From: CBIFWW01 sp966186435
GTDB taxonomy: Bacteria; Pseudomonadota; Gammaproteobacteria; Enterobacterales; Enterobacteriaceae
Reading direction: 5' to 3'
Length of the DNA: 7,447 nucleotides
NCBI GenBank assembly: GCA_966186435.1
Contig: CBIFWW010000155.1
Location: forward strand, 1-7,447
Shown: positions 1 to 6,077 of the stretch, piece by piece
Layout of the letters: the number at the start of each line of letters is the position of its first letter
Position numbering within the stretch: the first letter of the stretch is position 1
The notes under the pieces: generated by a model
What the model was told of the DNA's origin: nothing
Databases searched by the model: none
The model's input: only the letters and a program-made list of their open reading frames with translations
Program-made: the position numbers and the translations under genes

Positions 1-13
1 GCAAGCGCGGGAT

Positions 14-43
14 GCAAGGGGCCAGGCGATTGTGGCCCCTTGC
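14..43. repeat. Perfect 11-bp inverted repeat, possible hairpin
   Basis: GCAAGGGGCCA (14-24) and TGGCCCCTTGC (33-43) are exact reverse complements around an 8-base loop (GGCGATTG). The stem is GC-rich and would be stable in RNA. No T-run follows on either strand, so it is not a standard intrinsic terminator. It could be a REP-like element or the terminator stem of a gene outside the window. Confidence 0.75.
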
Positions 44-77
44 GCGGGCCGGGTGACGGAACATTAAGAGAAAAGAG

Positions 78-124
78 ATGCTTTAAGGCACGCAACCCGT
101 TGCACTCCACAAACATATGCAAAT
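78..124. repeat. Direct repeat copy 1 (about 47 bp)
   Basis: This begins ATGCTTTAAGGCACGCAACC and ends ACATATGCAAAT. It matches 181-226 with a one-base indel and a few substitutions, and the first 20 bases are identical. Copy 1 contains a small palindrome, GCAAC-CC-GTTGC (92-103), that is spoiled in copy 2. Confidence 0.8.
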
Positions 125-180
125 CCGAGCGGCCATCGGGAACGGAACCCTTTCACTAAAGCCCCATAAAAGCCCAGCTA

Positions 181-226
181 ATGCTTTAAGGCACGCAACC
201 AGTGCACACAACGAACATATGCAAAA
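181..226. repeat. Direct repeat copy 2 (about 46 bp)
   Basis: This is the second copy of the 78-124 unit, 103 bp downstream. It shares the identical first 20 bases and the ACATATGCAAA end. It lies directly against the end of the hydrolase remnant, so the two may mark a recombination point or a family of intergenic repeats. Confidence 0.8.
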
Positions 227-232
227 GCCACA

Positions 233-560
233 TACAAACCCCAACACACCCCCATTAACCACATCCGCATGACTAATATGCCTCCCATGCGGAAACCCCT
301 CATAAATCTTCAACTCACTATTCGGCAAAAGCTTATCCTGCAACAACGCCACATTCTTATAGGGCACCACCTGATCATCATCCCCCTACATCACCAACAC
401 CGGCATGGTAATCGCCTGCAAATCAGCGGTTTGATCGGTTTCAGAAAAGGCTCTAATTCCTTCATCGTGGGCGTTGGCACTGCCCATCATGCCCTGACGC
501 CACCAATTCTGGATCGTCCCCTGGGACACCGTGGCTTCGTCAGGGGAGTTAACGAAGAAC
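233..560 (-). pseudogene. C-terminal remnant of an alpha/beta hydrolase (chloroperoxidase/arylesterase-like)
   Basis: Reading the minus strand from about 560 gives a single frame with typical alpha/beta-hydrolase sequence: NSPDEATVSQGTIQNWW, then RQGMMGSA, AFSETDQTADLQAI, MPVLVM, a TAG stop at 386-388 where the family normally has His, then GDDDQVVPYKN, LLPNSELKIYEGFPHG and HADVVN. The Asp (GDDDQ) and His (FPHG) parts of the catalytic triad survive, but the Ser-containing N-terminal half is absent and there is an internal nonsense codon, so the gene is dead. The family length is about 275 residues; roughly the last 110 codons remain. Homology fades at about 233, just before the second direct-repeat copy, and its natural stop is not seen. 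At the other end it runs into the last codons of the cytidylyltransferase gene, so one breakpoint lies at about 549-565. The boundaries are approximate. Confidence 0.75.
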
Positions 561-959
561 CAAATCTGGCCGGGTGGCTACAGTCTCAATTATCGCCGTG
601 GTCGATACTGACGGAGTGCGCGGCAGGTAAATCACCTCACACAGGTGGCGGAAGCGATTAAAGCGCCCGCGCCAGTCGTCCCCCATCACTAAAATATCGG
701 CGTGGTATTGGCATAAATAATCCGCTTTGTACTCAAGGGCATGTTCAAGGAACACCTCATCCACCCCTTTCAGGCTACCAACCAACGCCAACCGCGCCTG
801 TTCACTGTAGACCGGAAGCCGCCCCTTTTTGCGCAGGTTAAGGGCATCGGAAGAAACCCCCACCACCAGCCTATCGCCCAGCATAGAGGCCCGTTGCAGC
901 AACGAGAGATGGCCCATGTGGAGTAGGTCGAAGGTGCCAAAAGTCACCACGGTTTTCAT
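549..959 (-). CDS. tagD: TagD-type glycerol-3-phosphate cytidylyltransferase family protein
   Basis: This small nucleotidyltransferase of 136 residues probably transfers CMP from CTP to a phosphorylated alcohol. The best-known relative, Bacillus subtilis TagD (129 residues), makes CDP-glycerol for teichoic acid. The similarity to TagD as I remember it runs end to end: GTFDLLHMGH (8-17) holds the HxGH nucleotide-binding motif, then NLRKK (41-45), VDEV (66-69), MGDDWRGRF (92-100), and the C-terminal RTPSVSTT (114-121) in place of RTEGISTT. Arg55 and Arg63 of TagD appear as Ala55 and Leu63 here, with Arg56 and Lys64 adjacent, so the substrate may differ. It overlaps fliJ by four bases (ATGA) and has a weak AGGG box, indicating translational coupling to the flagellar operon. 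No other CDP-glycerol gene is visible. Other small cytidylyl/adenylyltransferases (RibL, HldE-C type) are possible but fit less well. The gene symbol names the family, not a proven substrate. Confidence 0.85.
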   Translation of the reverse strand: MKTVVTFGTFDLLHMGHLSLLQRASMLGDRLVVGVSSDALNLRKKGRLPVYSEQARLALVGSLKGVDEVFLEHALEYKADYLCQYHADILVMGDDWRGRFNRFRHLCEVIYLPRTPSVSTTAIIETVATRPDLVLR

Positions 960-1402
960 GGCTGGCCCTGCTGTCTATGCTGGCGCAGCCAACACTGGCT
1001 GGCGATTTCATCCAATGCCTTTTGTGATTGCCGCTCTGCCTGTTGCCGCTCGCTGAGTTGGTTTTCCTCCAGCGCCATATCGGTAATTTTCCCCCGGCAC
1101 AGGGCCTGATTAAGCGCCAGCTGAAGCTGCCCGGCTTTGGCATCGGCCAGCGCTTTTTGCGCCTGCTGCCAGTCGAGAATATGGCGCAAACTGCCCTTGT
1201 AGGCGGCAATATTGACCAGCCCGGCGGGGCTGCTGGCCTGGGTAGATACATCGGTTTTTTGCAGTAATAGCCCGAGGGCCTTAACGTTGTTTTCTACCCG
1301 CTGGCACTGCTGCTTTTGGCGCGCCAGCGCCACCTCCTGCTGCTGGCGGGCATTATCCCGCAGCCGCTTTAAATGGCTGAGGGTTTCATGGGTTGCTGAC
1401 AT
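956..1402 (-). CDS. fliJ: Flagellar export chaperone/stalk protein FliJ (lateral type)
   Basis: FliJ is the coiled-coil protein that inserts into the FliI hexamer, links it to FlhA and escorts export chaperones. The product has 148 residues, the usual size, and is rich in Gln, Ala, Leu, Arg and Lys with long predicted helices (about 5-48 and 67-137). It is identified by composition, size and position directly after fliI, because FliJ sequences diverge strongly. The start is taken as ATG at 1402, with GGAGA six bases upstream. A GTG at 1408 in the same frame sits directly against that box and is unlikely. It overlaps the fliI end by 17 bases and ends in the ATGA that starts the next gene. It would be lfiJ in Flag-2 terms. 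Confidence 0.88.
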   Translation of the reverse strand: MSATHETLSHLKRLRDNARQQQEVALARQKQQCQRVENNVKALGLLLQKTDVSTQASSPAGLVNIAAYKGSLRHILDWQQAQKALADAKAGQLQLALNQALCRGKITDMALEENQLSERQQAERQSQKALDEIASQCWLRQHRQQGQP

Positions 1403-2744
1403 GATCACTCTCCACAGTGGATTTGCGGGCCGGGAACAGCCCTGTCAACCGGGCCTGTGAGTGGGCCAGATCGGCAGATTCATTCACCTCTTGGCATAAG
1501 TAGCGGGCAATATGCGGATACATCTGCACTGCCTTATCGACCGCCGGATCGGCCCCGGGCACATACCCCCCCAGCGGGATCAGCGGCTTAATATCCATAT
1601 AGCTGGCGTAATGTTGCTTGAGCATCCGGGCGCTGTGCTGATGGGCGGGCTGCGTCACCTGCGCCATACAGCGGCTGATGGATTGGGCAATGTCGATCGC
1701 CGGATAGTGCCCGGCCTCTGCCAACCGGCGGGTCAGGACAATATGGCCATCAAGCACCGCTCGGGCGCAGTCGACGATCGGATCTTGCTGATCGTCCCCT
1801 TCCGCCAGCACCGTATAGATGGCGGTCATCGAGCCGCTACTTTCGCTGTTGCCGGCGCTTTCCACCAGCCGTGGGATGATGCCGAAAGCCGAGGGTGGGT
1901 AGCCTTTGGTGGCCGGTGGCTCCCCCAGCGATAGCGCGATTTCCCGCTGGGCCATGGCATAGCGGGTGAGGGAATCCACCAGTAACAGCACATCAAAACC
2001 CCGGTCGCGGAACCAGGCCGCCAGGGTATGGCACAGTTCGGTGGCCTTAAGGCGCATCAGCGGGGATTCATCCGCCGGGGCCGCCACTACAATGGACTTC
2101 GCTAGCCCTTCCGCCCCTAGAGCGTGGTCGAGAAATTCTTTCACCTCGCGCCCACGTTCGCCAATCAGCCCGACGATAACCACTTGGGCGCTGGTGTGGC
2201 GGGTAATCATCCCGAGCAACACGCTTTTCCCGACCCCGCTCCCGGCCATTAGCCCTACCCGCTGGCCTTTGCCGATGGTGAGCAGGCCATTGATAGCGCG
2301 CACCCCCACATCCAGCGGGCTATCCACCGGGCGGCGGCGCAACGGATTGATGGCCGGGGGCTGAGCCGGGAGCGGTGCGGTGCCGCCAAGGCGGCCTTTA
2401 CCGTCAATCGGTTCCCCCATGCCGTTGACCACCCGCCCCAGCCAGCTTTCGCCTACGCTAATGGATTGGCCTTCCGGGCAGGGGAATACTCTGGCCCCGG
2501 CCATCAACCCCACGGATTGCTTAAAGGGCATCAAGTAGGTGACGTCGCGGTTGAAGCCCACGGCCTGGGCCTCAATCAAATAGTTGGCTGCGCTTTCTAC
2601 TTGGCAAAGTTGCCCGGTGGCTAACGGGCAGCCGACGCTCTCCAGCAATAGGCCATTCATACGGGTAAGCCGCCCGGCCACCCGGGCCAATGGAATGGCC
2701 TTGAGTGAATCAAGAGCGCTGTCGACTAACGCGTTATCACTCAT
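1386..2744 (-). CDS. fliI: Flagellum-specific export ATPase FliI (lateral type)
   Basis: FliI is the F1-beta-like hexameric ATPase at the base of the flagellar type III export apparatus, working with FliH and FliJ to unfold and deliver substrates. From the preferred start it has 452 residues, close to the usual 440-460. Walker A AGSGVGKS is at 167-174, the GERGREV segment with the presumed catalytic Glu at 195-201, Walker B VLLLVDSLTR at 252-261, and the type III ATPase signature ATKGYPPSAFGIIPRL at 278-293. The AEAGHYPAIDI segment follows at 342-352. An in-frame ATG at 2771 would add nine residues but has no ribosome site. The ATG at 2744 has GGAG upstream and gives the ATGAGTGA overlap with the fliH stop. 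It overlaps fliJ by 17 bases. It would be lfiI in Flag-2 terms. Confidence 0.96.
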   Translation of the reverse strand: MSDNALVDSALDSLKAIPLARVAGRLTRMNGLLLESVGCPLATGQLCQVESAANYLIEAQAVGFNRDVTYLMPFKQSVGLMAGARVFPCPEGQSISVGESWLGRVVNGMGEPIDGKGRLGGTAPLPAQPPAINPLRRRPVDSPLDVGVRAINGLLTIGKGQRVGLMAGSGVGKSVLLGMITRHTSAQVVIVGLIGERGREVKEFLDHALGAEGLAKSIVVAAPADESPLMRLKATELCHTLAAWFRDRGFDVLLLVDSLTRYAMAQREIALSLGEPPATKGYPPSAFGIIPRLVESAGNSESSGSMTAIYTVLAEGDDQQDPIVDCARAVLDGHIVLTRRLAEAGHYPAIDIAQSISRCMAQVTQPAHQHSARMLKQHYASYMDIKPLIPLGGYVPGADPAVDKAVQMYPHIARYLCQEVNESADLAHSQARLTGLFPARKSTVESDHVSNP

Positions 2745-3429
2745 TAACGCGCTCCGGGGCCAGGGTGGCATTCAGCCGCGTCAGGCACTGGGCCAGCCGC
2801 TGCTCACAGCCGATATCCAGTTCAGAGGTATCGGTTAATACCCGGCATTCGCCGGGCTTGAGTTCCTCGCTGGGGACCAGCCCCCATTCCCGGACTTTTT
2901 CCGGGGCCAGGCCATTAATACGTTCAAATTCCTGTGGGTTGAGCAGCACCTGAAGCGATTGCGGCGCCGTAGGGATCGCCGATACCGCCTCTTCCACCAG
3001 CGCCAGTAATTGCGTGGGCTGTAACGCCAGCTCACAACGAATCACCTGGCGGGTTACCCGCTCCACCAGCGCCAGCAAATCGCTACGCTGGTTCTGTTGT
3101 AAGTGAGCCAGATAGTCATTGAGCTGGCGGCCCAGAGCGTCCAGCGGGCCGCTGGCATCATCGAATTGGGTTTTGGCCTGCTGCTGACCGGCCAGGCTGC
3201 CTGCCGTATACCCTTCACGCTGGCCTTCCGCATGGCCCAGCATTTTTCCTTCCTGATAACCCTGCTCATAGCCCTCTTCCCGGCCCTGGCGCAGCCCCTG
3301 CTCCAGTCCTTGCTGATAGCCATTCATCAATTGCTGCTGATAATCGGCCCCGCCGCTTACCCGTGGTGTCCCTGCCGGGAAGCGCGGGGGAAAACGGTGT
3401 AATCGATAGCGTCCACGTAACTTTTCCAC
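2737..3429 (-). CDS. fliH: Flagellar assembly protein FliH, export ATPase regulator (lateral type)
   Basis: FliH binds FliI as a dimer, restrains its ATPase activity and docks it at the export gate. The product has 230 residues, the usual range. Residues 37-81 contain twelve glycines spaced exactly every fourth residue, the GxxxG-repeat helix typical of FliH/YscL. A FliH C-terminal domain follows from about 115 (LLALVERVTRQVIRCEL, then VLLNPQEFERI). The N-terminus is basic and aromatic (RGRYRLHRFPPRFP) and lacks the tryptophans that in Salmonella FliH contact FlhA/FliN. The start is a GTG at 3429, supported by AAGGAG 5 bases upstream that overlaps the fliG stop. It ends in TGA inside the start of fliI (8-base overlap). 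It would be lfiH in Flag-2 terms. Confidence 0.93.
   Translation of the reverse strand: MEKLRGRYRLHRFPPRFPAGTPRVSGGADYQQQLMNGYQQGLEQGLRQGREEGYEQGYQEGKMLGHAEGQREGYTAGSLAGQQQAKTQFDDASGPLDALGRQLNDYLAHLQQNQRSDLLALVERVTRQVIRCELALQPTQLLALVEEAVSAIPTAPQSLQVLLNPQEFERINGLAPEKVREWGLVPSEELKPGECRVLTDTSELDIGCEQRLAQCLTRLNATLAPERVNE
3187..3321 (-). repeat. Coding repeat: twelve consecutive Gxxx units in FliH
   Basis: Residues 37, 41, 45 and so on to 81 of FliH are all glycine with no break, and Gln/Glu/Tyr fill most of the intervening positions (for example GLEQGLRQGREEGYEQG). This is the helix-packing GxxxG repeat of the FliH/YscL family, here unusually regular. Confidence 0.85.
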
Positions 3430-3434
3430 GCTGG

Positions 3435-3440
3435 CTCCTT
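3435..3440 (-). promoter_or_regulatory. Strong ribosome binding site fixing the GTG start of fliH
   Basis: AAGGAG on the minus strand lies 5 bases before GTG at 3429 and overlaps the fliG stop (TAA at 3439-3441). It is the best Shine-Dalgarno match in the operon, compensating for the GTG start. Confidence 0.75.
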
Positions 3441-4431
3441 ATTCTGCCGTCTTCTCGGCAAACAGTTGCAGCTGGATGTCGCCATCCTGCTCCAGCTCCC
3501 GAGCCACCGACATGATCTCGCGGCGTACCTGTTCCACCCGGCTGACGGGGATAGGCCCCATTCGGTTGGTGATCGATTCCATTTGCTGGACCTGGCGTTT
3601 CGGCATCACCGAGAAGATCGATTTACGCAGCTGCGGATCGGTGCCTTTCAGCGCCACCGCCCAATCTTCCATCGGCACCTCTTCCAGCAGACGCTGGCGC
3701 ACCGCATCGCTCTGGCGGCCGAGGATGAAGAAGTCGTACATTTCATCCTGCAACTGGTTTAGTACCTCTTCATCAAACTGCTTAAGGTCAGCAAGGATCG
3801 CCTGCTGGTCGCCCTGAATACGGTTAACGATATCCGCCGCCTGTTTAATCCCGCGCACCTTGGAGCCATGCTCACATAGCACTGACAGACCCCGGTCGAT
3901 CAGCCGCTCCAATTCGTCCACCACATCACGGTTAACGTCGCTCAGGCGAGCGATGCGGTACAACACCTCATTGCGCGCCGCCGGGTTGAGATGGGATAGC
4001 ACCTCCGCCGAGAGTTCCGGCGTCAGAAAGGCAAGGAATACCGCCTGTAGCTGTAGGTGTTCTTCGGCAATCAGGGCCGCTAACTGGCGCGGATCTACCC
4101 ACTGCAAGCGGGCCATGCGGGTGCGGATCTCATCCCCGTAGATCCCGGTGATCACGCTGCTGGCGATCTCATTGCCGAGGGCTTTATTCAGAATGCCTTG
4201 CAGCAGGCTACGGGAGGCTCCGTTAATGCCACTTTGCTCGCGGAACTCATCAAGGAAGTGGTTAATGACACTACGTGCCTGGCTGACTTTGACCCCTGAA
4301 AGGCGCGCCATGTGCTCGCTGATATGGACGACTTCCTCGCGAGTAAGCTTCTTCATCACCGTGGCTGCCGCCTCTTCCCCGAGGCTTAATAGCAGGATTG
4401 CCGCCTGCTCAAGGTAGCTATTACTGCTCAT
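3439..4431 (-). CDS. fliG: Flagellar motor switch/rotor protein FliG (lateral type)
   Basis: FliG sits on the cytoplasmic face of the MS ring, binds FliF and FliM, and transmits torque from the stator. The product has 330 residues, as usual. All three parts are recognisable: the N-terminal FliF-binding domain (1-110), a middle armadillo domain with EHLQ at 124-127 in place of the usual EHPQ, and a C-terminal domain from about 200. The flexible-hinge motif usually written MFxF reads MYDF (231-234). The torque region starts at LKG (261-263). Aligned by eye to E. coli FliG, K264 and R281 are kept (K262, R279), but D288, D289 and R297 become S286, I287 and P295. The gene overlaps the fliF end by 11 bases, and AAGGTG lies upstream of the ATG. 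It would be lfiG in Flag-2 terms. Confidence 0.95.
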   Translation of the reverse strand: MSSNSYLEQAAILLLSLGEEAAATVMKKLTREEVVHISEHMARLSGVKVSQARSVINHFLDEFREQSGINGASRSLLQGILNKALGNEIASSVITGIYGDEIRTRMARLQWVDPRQLAALIAEEHLQLQAVFLAFLTPELSAEVLSHLNPAARNEVLYRIARLSDVNRDVVDELERLIDRGLSVLCEHGSKVRGIKQAADIVNRIQGDQQAILADLKQFDEEVLNQLQDEMYDFFILGRQSDAVRQRLLEEVPMEDWAVALKGTDPQLRKSIFSVMPKRQVQQMESITNRMGPIPVSRVEQVRREIMSVARELEQDGDIQLQLFAEKTAE

Positions 4432-6073
4432 CGCTTTTCACCTTTTGGTTACTGGTGATCCATTGGCGCACCACTTCAGCCACCCGGTCAGTGTCACTGA
4501 TGGCGAGCTTTTGCAGAAACTCCAGTTTGGTTTCCAGGCCGGAGCTGGGCGAAGGCAGGCTGTCATCACCCGGGAAGGCCAGGTTAAGAGATTTACGGTC
4601 GCCGTTCTCGCCACTGCCGCCTTCTTCTGCTTCTTTCATGGCCATGGCCAGGGTGAAGTCGAGTTTCTTCTGGCGCTCGCGGGAAAATTGCTGCACCAGC
4701 GGGGGGATCACCATCAGCAGCAGCATCAACGCCAGTACCGCCATCCCCACCAGTTCGCTCCAGGAGAACAGCGCCCGGTCTTTCCACCATGGGATTTTCA
4801 CCACCGGCGGGATCGCTGGCACCGTGAAGTTCATCAAAGTGACAGACAAGGTGTCACCGCGCTTGGCATCAATCCCGGCGGCATTATTGAGCATGGTGGT
4901 GACGTCAGTAATCTGCGCCGGGGTCCAGCCCTTCACCGTCGCAGCTTCGCGATTAAGTACCACCGCCACATTCAAGTGTTTAACTTCAAAACCCGGATGG
5001 ATAATATGTTCCACATTACGGTCATAGTCGTACTCCCGGTGGCTTTCCCGGTGGCTATTCAGGCTTTGCGGGCCTTTGGCGCTGTCTGAAGGGGGATTGG
5101 CAGCGGCGGCGGCGGGTGGCCGGTTACTTAAGGAGCCGGGGATGCCCAAGGCCAACTGATCGCTGGTGTTGTCTTCACTACTCTGTTCCGAGTGCAGACG
5201 CGGCTTATCGCCATAGCGTTCCCGGGTCTCTTCCACATTGTCGAGATCCAGCTCTGGCATCACGCTCACCCGGTAGTTGCCCCGGCCCACCAGTGAAGCC
5301 AGCATGTTGTCGATGCTTTCCCGGGTTTTATCCTGAATATCATGCAGGATGCGATCGTGTTTGCGGGTTGCCGCACTGGCTTGAGTATCGCCCTGTAAAT
5401 CCTCGGTAAGCAGATTGCCCGATTGATCGACCACGCTAACTTTATTCTCTTTCAGGCCGGGAATACTGCCCGCCACCAGATGAACAATGGCGTTAACCTG
5501 TTCCGGGTTCAGCGTCATGCCGTAATGGAGTTGCAGCACCACCGATGCGCTATTATCCGGGGTATCGCTCACCACAAAGGCGCTGTCTTCGTTAATCGCC
5601 AGCTGTACCCGGGCGTTTTCCACCGCATCCAGGGACATAATGCTGGCGGCCAACTCCCCTTCCAGGCTGCGCTTGTAACGCACGTTCTGGACGAACTGGC
5701 TGGCTCCCAGCATTTCATCTTTATCCATTAGGCCATAGCCTTCCGGGCCTTGGGGCGTGATGCCTTTCCCTGCCAGTAACATCCTCGCTTTGGAGAGATC
5801 ACCAGGGGGCACCAGGATCTGGCCGCTGTCCGGGTCGATGCGGTAAATCTGCGTCTCCCCGTCCAGCACCGTCACAATCTGCGACACTGGCATGTGCTGC
5901 TCGCTGCCGTACAGCGCCACATAGTTACCCTTACTGGTCCACATCACAGCAGTAATTGCTGCCGTCACCAGTAGGGCCACCCCGGCCATCGTAAGCCATT
6001 TTTTTTTGCCTTCCACAATAGGAAGCGCCCCGGCGGGAAGCGAGGGCAATTTACCTGGTAGCGTTAGTTTCAT
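4421..6073 (-). CDS. fliF: Flagellar MS-ring protein FliF (lateral type)
   Basis: FliF forms the MS ring in the inner membrane, the assembly base of the basal body, and houses the export gate. The product has 550 residues, close to the usual 550-570. Two membrane segments frame the periplasmic part: one at about 26-46 (hydrophobic after a KKKW) and one at about 439-460, preceded by PWWKDR. Ring-building motifs of the YscJ/FliF family are visible between, for example GPEGYGLMDKD (109-119), QFVQNVRYKRSLEGELA (126-142) and ENARVQLAI (152-160). A Pro/Ala/Ser-rich linker (about 310-340) precedes the second FliF block (YDYDRNVEH at 348-356). The C-terminal tail, about 520-543 (LQKLAISDTDRVAEVVRQWI), corresponds to the FliG-binding segment. 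The start is 4 bases after the fliE stop without a clear Shine-Dalgarno box, suggesting translational coupling. Codons 23-25 form a nine-A run. It would be lfiF in Flag-2 terms. Confidence 0.96.
   Translation of the reverse strand: MKLTLPGKLPSLPAGALPIVEGKKKWLTMAGVALLVTAAITAVMWTSKGNYVALYGSEQHMPVSQIVTVLDGETQIYRIDPDSGQILVPPGDLSKARMLLAGKGITPQGPEGYGLMDKDEMLGASQFVQNVRYKRSLEGELAASIMSLDAVENARVQLAINEDSAFVVSDTPDNSASVVLQLHYGMTLNPEQVNAIVHLVAGSIPGLKENKVSVVDQSGNLLTEDLQGDTQASAATRKHDRILHDIQDKTRESIDNMLASLVGRGNYRVSVMPELDLDNVEETRERYGDKPRLHSEQSSEDNTSDQLALGIPGSLSNRPPAAAAANPPSDSAKGPQSLNSHRESHREYDYDRNVEHIIHPGFEVKHLNVAVVLNREAATVKGWTPAQITDVTTMLNNAAGIDAKRGDTLSVTLMNFTVPAIPPVVKIPWWKDRALFSWSELVGMAVLALMLLLMVIPPLVQQFSRERQKKLDFTLAMAMKEAEEGGSGENGDRKSLNLAFPGDDSLPSPSSGLETKLEFLQKLAISDTDRVAEVVRQWITSNQKVKSDEQ
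5999..6007 (-). repeat. Nine-base A homopolymer in fliF codons 23-25
   Basis: The plus strand has nine consecutive T, read as AAA AAA AAA (three lysines just before the first membrane helix) in fliF. I translated the shifted frames. Loss of one A leads to a TGA about 11 codons past the tract, and gain of one A leads to a TAA about 22 codons past it. Either slip would abolish FliF. Confidence 0.85.
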
Positions 6074-6077
6074 GGGA

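Larger units (their letters stand above)
1..548. other. Gene-poor left flank with repeats and a decayed gene
   Basis: This stretch holds no intact gene I can support. It contains the hairpin at 14-43, the two direct repeats and the hydrolase remnant. A frame on the minus strand stays open from 370 to 83, but past about 233 it only reads through the repeats, so I do not call it a gene. No terminator with a T-run was found for the flagellar operon. Confidence 0.7.

Noticed and set aside
83..232. The minus-strand frame continuing past the hydrolase remnant, Cys-rich
   Set aside because: It consists of the direct repeats and the spacer between them, has no recognisable domain, and is only an extension of a pseudogene frame.
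535..557. Inverted repeat CTTCGT/ACGAAG around the cytidylyltransferase stop as a terminator
   Set aside because: The stem is only 6 bp with an 11-base loop and no following T-run, so it is too weak to call.
2745..2771. Nine-residue extension of FliI
   Set aside because: There is no Shine-Dalgarno box before 2771, while the ATG at 2744 has GGAG and a typical overlap with the fliH stop.
4398..5089. Long plus-strand open frames opposite fliF (about 210 residues each)
   Set aside because: They are antisense shadows of a GC-rich conserved gene, with low-complexity His/Gln- or Ser-rich translations and no domain.
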